From: Homarus americanus
Taxonomy: Eukaryota; Arthropoda; Malacostraca; Decapoda; Nephropidae
Direction: 5' to 3'
Assembly: GCF_018991925.1 (NCBI RefSeq)
Contig: NW_024755055.1
Location: 501,496 to 565,495, forward strand
DNA: 64,000 nucleotides
Position numbers and translations under genes: made by a program. The notes beneath the pieces were generated by a model. The model ran no database searches. It was not told the origin of the DNA and saw only the letters and a list, made by a program, of their open reading frames with translations. Positions 57,861 through 64,000 of the stretch are shown piece after piece; position 1 is the first letter of the stretch, and every line of letters begins with the position of its first letter.

Positions 57861-59039
57861 AGCCCTATTTCTTGCTTATCTACCGAGTCCATTTGGGGTT
57901 TAAACCAACCACAGCTTAAGAGTTTAACCATGTGTCTTCTGGGGGCGATATAGTTTATTTTAAGACTCGAATTTCCTTCTCAAATGACTGTCTTGCACTA
58001 TACCGTGTCAAATTGTATATAATTTACATGGTTAAAAAAATTCGGTTCACCAAAGACGAACAACAAAATACCAAGGAGAGAACATAATGTTATCAAGGTA
58101 TCTACTCTGATAATATTAAGAATTCTCCTACACAAATTGTATCTACCTTTTGAGCAAGTCTTGATTTTTAATGGTAGTCTGCCATTAAAGTAATAACAAA
58201 TTTAATGTCTTGCCTTTTACGATAATGAGCCATGTATCGTTACTCCAATTGGTATCCCTTTGCCTACTTGGTCAAACCTACACACGTAAGAGCCCGCCTG
58301 GTCCTGCCAATCGCTGGAAGCTTATGTGGCCGAATTTACTTTTGCATACCTGGCAGTCACTGGTGGTGATCCAACCTCTTCAACTCTAAACTCGTACAAT
58401 GCTAAACTATCAAAATTGACAATCTTCTCTTAATTCCTTGTTTCCCTTCCCAATTCATAATCGGTATAAATGAAGAGGTCTGTTTGGCCACCACAAATTA
58501 TGGTAGAAGCCCCACATGGTGAATACCTGAGGTTGGAAAAACTTGTACAATATTTGAAGTCTGATTCCTGCTACCTCATTGGTCAGAATTGGGAAAATAA
58601 ACAAGGAAACTATGTTCACGGAGGTGAAGGTAGTTCCCCAGGTCTGACTACCGAGGAATGTCTGCAGCACACCTGACACACTAACCACTACACTTCCTCC
58701 CCAAAGACTCAAAGTGGCCTCCTTCACAACCACTGGGAACCTGTACAGCTACTCGCCTGAATCTGTAGGAGGCAGCAGCATTTCTGGAACAATCGACTCC
58801 TACTGCAGATGTCTTCTAGAACTCCACTAGTCACATCTGAAAAGCTTGCTAGTCTTGGGGTGGTAGATTAACAGGGTTTTCTTACTACATTTCATTCTTT
58901 CTACTACTAGAACATATTACCTGAAAAATAGCTGTACTACTACACCCTCCACCACTGCTAGTACACTCATCACCATAACTACTACTTACTGCTACTATAC
59001 CCATTACAGTAATATACTAGCCTACCAGACCCAGGTGCC
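57861..59039. other. Intergenic DNA, nothing recognised
   Basis: Short open frames on both strands near 58455-58733 have no supporting signals. Confidence 0.4.
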
Positions 59040-59410
59040 CTACTAGGGGGCTGGCCCTAGGACTACCACCCCCAGGTGCCCTACAGTCAGGTGGATGATG
59101 ATGGGTAGGTGGAAGAGGAGACTGTTCAATATATCCTGGAGGGCTCTGTTATGAGCCAAGTTGTTCACACTGATCCTAATGGTGGAATTGTCAAAATATT
59201 TCTAATGAGCCGGAGTTTCTTTCGGGGTACTCCTTAATAAGCATGAAGAAGCCTAGTGGTCCCATCTGTGCCTTGGGGGACATCACAAAAGAGTCACTGA
59301 AAGGTGGAAGCAGTCCCTCAAGAAGCATGTGGGCTTGGCGTCCGTCGCTAAGAAAGTCTGAAAGCCATGGTTTAATACCAGAAGCATTTTTGTATTTTAT
59401 CCACAAATGT
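59040..59410 (-). pseudogene. Non-LTR reverse transcriptase relic
   Basis: Minus-strand frame 59191-59406 reads KYKNASGIKPWLSDFLSDGR, then VMSPKAQMGPLGFFMLIKEY. This is a decayed form of the RT segment GI-PWL-DFLSDR-Q followed by VPQGT-MGPLGF-MLIND. Sequence further along the minus strand (LQDILNSL) continues the domain in another frame. Truncated and frameshifted. It differs from the LINE at 33.8 kb. Confidence 0.65.
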
Positions 59411-60941
59411 TTGGATGATCGTAATAAAAATTACAACTTTTTCTTTAATTTTAAGATTCTTTTTTTTCTTTCTACAATCATAAATCACCTGTAGCGGTCA
59501 GGGCACGAAAGATGAAGGACATACGGGGTAAAACGCCACCTCCAAGTGCTTTGTAGGTGAAGAAATAAATTATTTACCATAAATATTCGGCCAATATTTC
59601 TTGTGACGTCGCATGTTCGCGTCTTGTCAAACTATAAATTTGTGATTTGATCTTTGTAAACATTAAAAGTAAACGACTAGGCTCTCGATGGGGTTTTTTA
59701 TTACAGCACATACTAAAACACTGGTCAAAGACAATCTTTTATTCTGACTTTGGTAACACACCTGTATAAAGGCATGACATGAGACTTAAGACCAAATTGA
59801 AAACAGTTGCTGTACATCTTAATGCAAGTTTTATTCACAAGATATTTAATTTTGAGTTGACAATAAATAACTTGTGTTGAAGACTTAATATGATATGTAC
59901 AGATGTCATCTATGATCCACAGTCTTGCAACAAAATGCTTGACACTGCTCGTCTTAGATAAAGTACATCGCACGGTTACATTTTCTGACGACAAAGGTGA
60001 AATATGTAAGACGTACAACTCTTGGCTTAGATAAACAATGTTTTATAAATGAGATACAGGTATATCTAAAAATGAATGACGCCAAATGATGACGCGTTTG
60101 ATCTCGCAATGGCACCGACCGTTACACTAATGACATGCACTATAATGTATACCTCACTTGACATTATAACAAACATTGCCACATCATGTGACATTAAGTA
60201 TGTACAGTACAGTTTACAAAAGTTCATTTACTGTATATGCCTGAGACTCTAAACTGCTTTCTTACCCAAAGATGGCACTATGGTATATATTTTGGGTGTG
60301 GTGCAGTTTGGAGCAATAGTTTAAATCAACTTTTTTCTGCCTATACATTAATATTTTGAGAGGATGGGTGGGGGGGGATGAGTTGAAATATAGGTTACAC
60401 TTCAAAAATCCAAAATGCTTGATACCAGAGCCATTACAGATAATTGATCTTGTTGGCTAACTGAAGGTCATTATTAAAAACCCTAATATTTCACTAAGCA
60501 CCAAATAAAATACTATATGACAAGTATAAACTAATATATAATACTGCATGTACAGGTATAACAAACTAAACTAAGGAACTCAAGATATAATGTTAATAAT
60601 AATACAAGAAAATGCTCAGTGAAGATATCTTTGCTTATTTACCCCTGGAGTCAGCTTAGTGTGCTACAACGCCATCGCCTGGCAGCTCGGCGAACTAGTA
60701 CAGTAGAAGCGTGGTAAATTTTTATAATTAATGCGATCACTCCAATTTTCTTCGGATGTTCACAGTTTTTGGATAAATGATGTTTGGATTTTTTAAGTGC
60801 AACCTGTATATAACATTACTGTATACGGTACATATATATATATTTCCGAGGAAGTACACCTCATGAGGAGCCATAAACATACTCTTGATGTATGCCAAAA
60901 GTAATGAAAAACCTAATTTTAGAATACAGCATTCCTATATA
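59411..60941. other. AT-rich DNA, possibly distal 3' UTR of the 63-kb gene
   Basis: Minus-strand AATAAA signals occur at about 59695, 59737 and 59830, downstream of the stop at 63107. A ~3.3-kb 3' UTR is possible but unproven. Confidence 0.3.
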
Positions 60942-61236
60942 CTGCTCCTCCCCGACTTACGACGGGGTTAGGGACACAAATCCAGGTCGTAAGTCGGAAA
61001 TGCTTAAATAATACATAGAAAATCTTAAATGTGTGTCTCTTTTTCTTCTCAACATCACAAAACACTCACTTTTAAGCTTGCCAGCCATTTTAAAGTGAAT
61101 TACAAACAAAAATTTTGACTGCGTACTGACTTTGGGACTCGAAAATACGTAATTTGATCAAATTTTGGTACAACCGAGGCAGATCGTAAGTGAGAGTGGT
61201 CGTAAGTTGAGTAGGTCGTAAGTCGGGGAGGAGCTG
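60942..61236. mobile_element. 295-bp MITE (same family as 50190-50482)
   Basis: Ends CTGCTCCTCCCCGACTTACG and (inverse) CAGCTCCTCCCCGACTTACG, TA at 60940-60941 and 61237-61238. Interior matches the inverse complement of 50190-50482 (ATACGTAATTTGA, GCCAGCCATTTTAAA). Confidence 0.92.
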
Positions 61237-63106
61237 TATACGGTATATCCGAAACAAAAATTGAGAATGCCAAAAGAAATTACAATATTATGAAATACAT
61301 GGTGGATATTTGTTTAGTACAACTGACTAGAATACTAGCAGCAACAATATTGAAATAAAAATATACTGCACTGCATAATTCCCTATCATTGCTAAGTATT
61401 GCTTGAATGTGACCTCCAAAGTGTAAATAGTACACAGCCACATTCCATCAACAATTTGCTACACACCGTAATGCGTACACGGAATATATACCTGTTCTTA
61501 CCACTTAAATCGCCACATTCTCCGGGTTAGACAAAATCTGCTCGGTTGTTAACCGCCTGAACCGCACAGTCGTCGTGTTTCATTTATATGGCCTGTGAAA
61601 AATAAGACAAACTACCTCAACCTGGCAGATATAATATGATGTCTCACAGTTTTGTACCCAGTAGGTAGAAATCCATAGGTATGTTAGATGTAGATGACCG
61701 TAGATGTAGTGAACTTCGTCTATAATAACTCGTAGACAGTCGTACGGGTGTTGTGCTCCATTTGGCGACTCCTTGTGCCGTCTCTAGAGCTCTGTTCTAT
61801 CACTTTTGGCTGTTTGTCACATTCTCTCTCTCTCTCTCTCTAATGGTGTTAATGATTAATGTGTAATGATATCAGGTTACAATGTTTCTTTAATGTATTT
61901 GAGATTATTTACAACACAGAGTTCAATGATATCTTCAAAATATTCCTAACGGTGGTTTAAGTGTCCGTCTAAGTGTGCGTGGAACTAAAGCCCCGACTTG
62001 GCTGCTCTGACGCAACCCGTCGCCTTCCGTGTAAGCGTCTGTCCACGTAAATATCCAGCGAGTGCGTGGTGGTGTGACGTCTTGTCGGCGGTGCTTACGG
62101 TGATGTTGCATAGCAGGTGTCAAATTCCTTACAGCACTGGGAGTAGCAGAGACAAACGTCTACACACATTTTCCGAATTAATACACACATAAAGCTTAAT
62201 AGCCTGGAAGAATCAGTTTAGTTTTATACCATAATGTATAAAAAGTGACACAAACTGACCACTAACTTTGCCAAGCTCTGAGAATCAAGTGTAATAAATA
62301 ACTCGAAAATATGACTACACTACTGAAGATCACATTTTTGCATCTTAGGACTAGAAAACACTGTAAGCCATATTAGCTGGTATGTTACATACCATAGATA
62401 GAAATATTACAGAATAAATGCATAAAAACATAGAATACTATATTGTACATAAAACTATACTGTATATACTTTACTACTTTACTATGCAAGTTATATAAAC
62501 TTTCAGACTGTTAATGAACACATTAAAATGTATTTTCAAGGTTATTGTACTTTAATGCAGTATTAGTTTTGACACAATTCATTCTGACCTCAAGACCTTC
62601 AAATAAAGATGGTACACACAGTGTCCCACTCATCTAAAATATTATATAATATACAACAAATTATTTTACATTACTCTGATTGATACAATTATTTAAGAAA
62701 ACATCCCATTCAACATTACCAAAGAAAATATTTAACTCATATAAGAGAGCTAAATATGGTAGTGTATTAAAGGATGAGGTCTGGTAACTCACCCTTTCTT
62801 CTTGTGGTGTAACACCTCACATCATAAGCACAGTACTGTACTGTACACAAAAAGTGAAATGCAAAATTCATTTAACAATTTTCTCATTTGAAATAATATC
62901 AAGAAAACTTCATAGCTACTGCAATTATGTTACTTTATGGGTTATGAAGAAATTAACAAAATCATTAACCCAAGTTGTAAATATCTAAATGTATAGTATA
63001 GCACAACTCTGAACATTTCAACAACTATATACAGGGTATTGCAACACTAGGATCGATGCAACAATCTTCAACTAACATTAAGAACTTGCCATCCTCACTA
63101 GCTGAC
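61237..63106. other. AT-rich DNA downstream of the minus-strand gene
   Basis: Contains a (TC)n tract at about 61822-61840 and no supported ORF. Position immediately after the stop suggests 3' UTR for at least the part near 63 kb. Confidence 0.4.
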
Positions 63107-63265
63107 CTATGACACTTTACAGAAAGTAAGACCCTCTTCAATTTCACTACGAACATCACCCGTTAGCATGAAGTTGACAATAGCGCGTGCTAAATAACTC
63201 GTCACTGCAACTTGAGATGCATTGTAGAAGGATGACATATCTTCAGTATATTCTCTACCCAGGTC
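63107..63265 (-). CDS. Terminal exon of an unidentified protein gene
   Basis: On the minus strand the acceptor TTTTGTTTCTTAG is followed by a 53-codon frame, DLGREYTEDMSSFYNASQVA, then VTSYLARAIVNFMLTGDVRS and EIEEGLTFCKVS, ending at TAG (63107-63109). The frame is free of stops, has normal codon and residue balance, and enters in phase 0, matching the donor phase of the exon at 63863. The peptide looks helical. I do not recognise the family with confidence. Confidence 0.85.
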   Translation of the reverse strand, partial: DLGREYTEDMSSFYNASQVAVTSYLARAIVNFMLTGDVRSEIEEGLTFCKVS

Positions 63266-63862
63266 CTAAGAAACAAAAGATAAAATTACAACAATCAATG
63301 AAGGTGAAGTTGGTGGTCCACTTGGCCTAATAGCATATCTCAAGGGTACGATTAAGTTATTCGTGATATATAGCAGGTCGGGATTCTTTACATATACCGT
63401 AAACGCCATATTGGATAAAAAAGAGCCAATGACTAATTTTTTTCAGCCAACCTCACTTCATAGCTTTCAAAAATTTTCTCACAATAAAATTCATTCAAGC
63501 TACTATTTCCTCAAACACACACATACTTCAGGTACCAACAACCTTCACCCCCTCGAGCGTTCGTAAAGTTTCGCCGTCAAAATTTCTCATGAGGATCTAC
63601 ATTCCTCGTACTACAGCATTACTTTGCAGAATGAGGCTCTACATTCCTCCTACTACAGCATTACTTTACAGAATGAGGCTCTACATTCCTCCTACTACAG
63701 CATTACTTTACAGAATGAGGCTCTACATTCCTCCTACTACAGCATTACTTTACAGAATGAGGATCTACATTCCTCCAACTACTTTACAAAATACTGCTAT
63801 GAAAACTCAACCCTAAATTCCCCAAAGTTTCAATCTCAAGAGAATTACAAACTCCACCTTAC
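63266..63862 (-). other. Intron with 42-bp tandem repeat
   Basis: Runs from GTAAGG (63862 downward) to CTTAG at 63266. Holds the array at 63591-63792. Confidence 0.8.
63591..63792. repeat. 42-bp minisatellite, 4.8 copies
   Basis: Unit GAGGCTCTACATTCCTCCTA then CTACAGCATTACTTTACAGA and AT; starts at 63591, 63633, 63675, 63717 and 63759. First and last units read GAGGATC. Intronic. Confidence 0.97.
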
Positions 63863-63970
63863 CTTTAAAAACATCTTGAAAGCTTCTTTGACAATCTGGT
63901 CCAAATTCAGCTCGTGCAAGAACTTGAGCTCGGGATTTCTCTCCAGGATAGTTGCTATAACCGAGAACAG
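63863..63970 (-). CDS. Penultimate exon of the same unidentified gene
   Basis: Minus-strand acceptor TATATTCCAG, 36 codons LFSVIATILERNPELKFLHE then LNLDQIVKEAFKMFLK, donor AAAG|GTAAGG. Phase 0 at both ends and exactly 108 nt. Joined to the next exon it gives EAFKMFLK-DLGREYTED without interruption. Regular heptad-like leucines suggest alpha-helices. The rest of the gene lies beyond 64000. Confidence 0.85.
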
Positions 63971-64000
63971 CTGGAATATAGGTAGCATATATGTAAACAT

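Overview
This is a repeat-rich animal nuclear window, most likely from an arthropod and probably a decapod crustacean. The one gene that can be named is the 3' end of an unc-13 (Munc13-type) gene; as far as I recall, its C-terminal C2 domain is closest in wording to the insect protein. TTAGG arrays (the arthropod telomere unit), a tRNA-Ala-derived SINE and a CR1/L2-like LINE with a TTCTTATG-type tail point the same way. The organism call is inference. One assembly gap is present (12058-12156).

Layout. 1-3.2 kb: AT-rich intron-like DNA with a 23-bp minisatellite split by a TA-flanked DNA transposon, and a long hairpin. 3.2-6.9 kb: four clear and one probable exon of unc-13 on the + strand; splice phases agree throughout and the stop is at 6890-6892. 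6.9-17 kb: CpG-rich 3' flank, then duplicated non-coding blocks (X at 8.3 and 15.0 kb; Y at 13.9 and 15.6 kb). 17-27.3 kb: a long G/T-rich stretch on the + strand with a TATA+Inr core promoter at 18.45 kb, many splice-like junctions, one SINE, three related RNA-like hairpins and a 60-bp minisatellite, ending in a large palindrome with AATAAA signals on both strands. 27.6-33.6 kb: the bias flips to A/C-rich, including a ~3-kb degenerate satellite, a purine-rich tract and a 36-bp minisatellite. 33.8-35.8 kb: a dead LINE.

35.8-53.5 kb is a transposon graveyard dominated by pogo/Tigger-like elements. It holds a 7.2-kb element with ~0.69-kb terminal inverted repeats (38012-45236). Next comes a ~3-5 kb tandem duplication (copy A 45.2-50.2 kb, copy B 50.5-53.45 kb). 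Its copies record later events in each other: two DNA transposons and an (AT)n expansion only in A, a TTAGG array only in B. One 692-bp element carries a recognisable Tigger transposase C-terminus. 54.7-55.1 kb: TTAGG-rich minisatellite. 55.6-55.9 kb: a probable first coding exon of a minus-strand gene. 57.3-57.9 kb: a TATA/Inr promoter followed by poly(A) signals, LTR-like. 59.0-59.4 kb: a reverse-transcriptase relic. 63.1-64 kb: the last two exons of an unidentified minus-strand protein gene that continues past the window.

The genes do not form an operon-like unit. The least conventional signal is the 18.4-33 kb block: two opposed strand-biased domains meeting at a palindromic, possibly bidirectional, 3'-end element, with covarying hairpins in the + strand arm. 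I read it as a candidate long non-coding transcription unit, not as a proven one.
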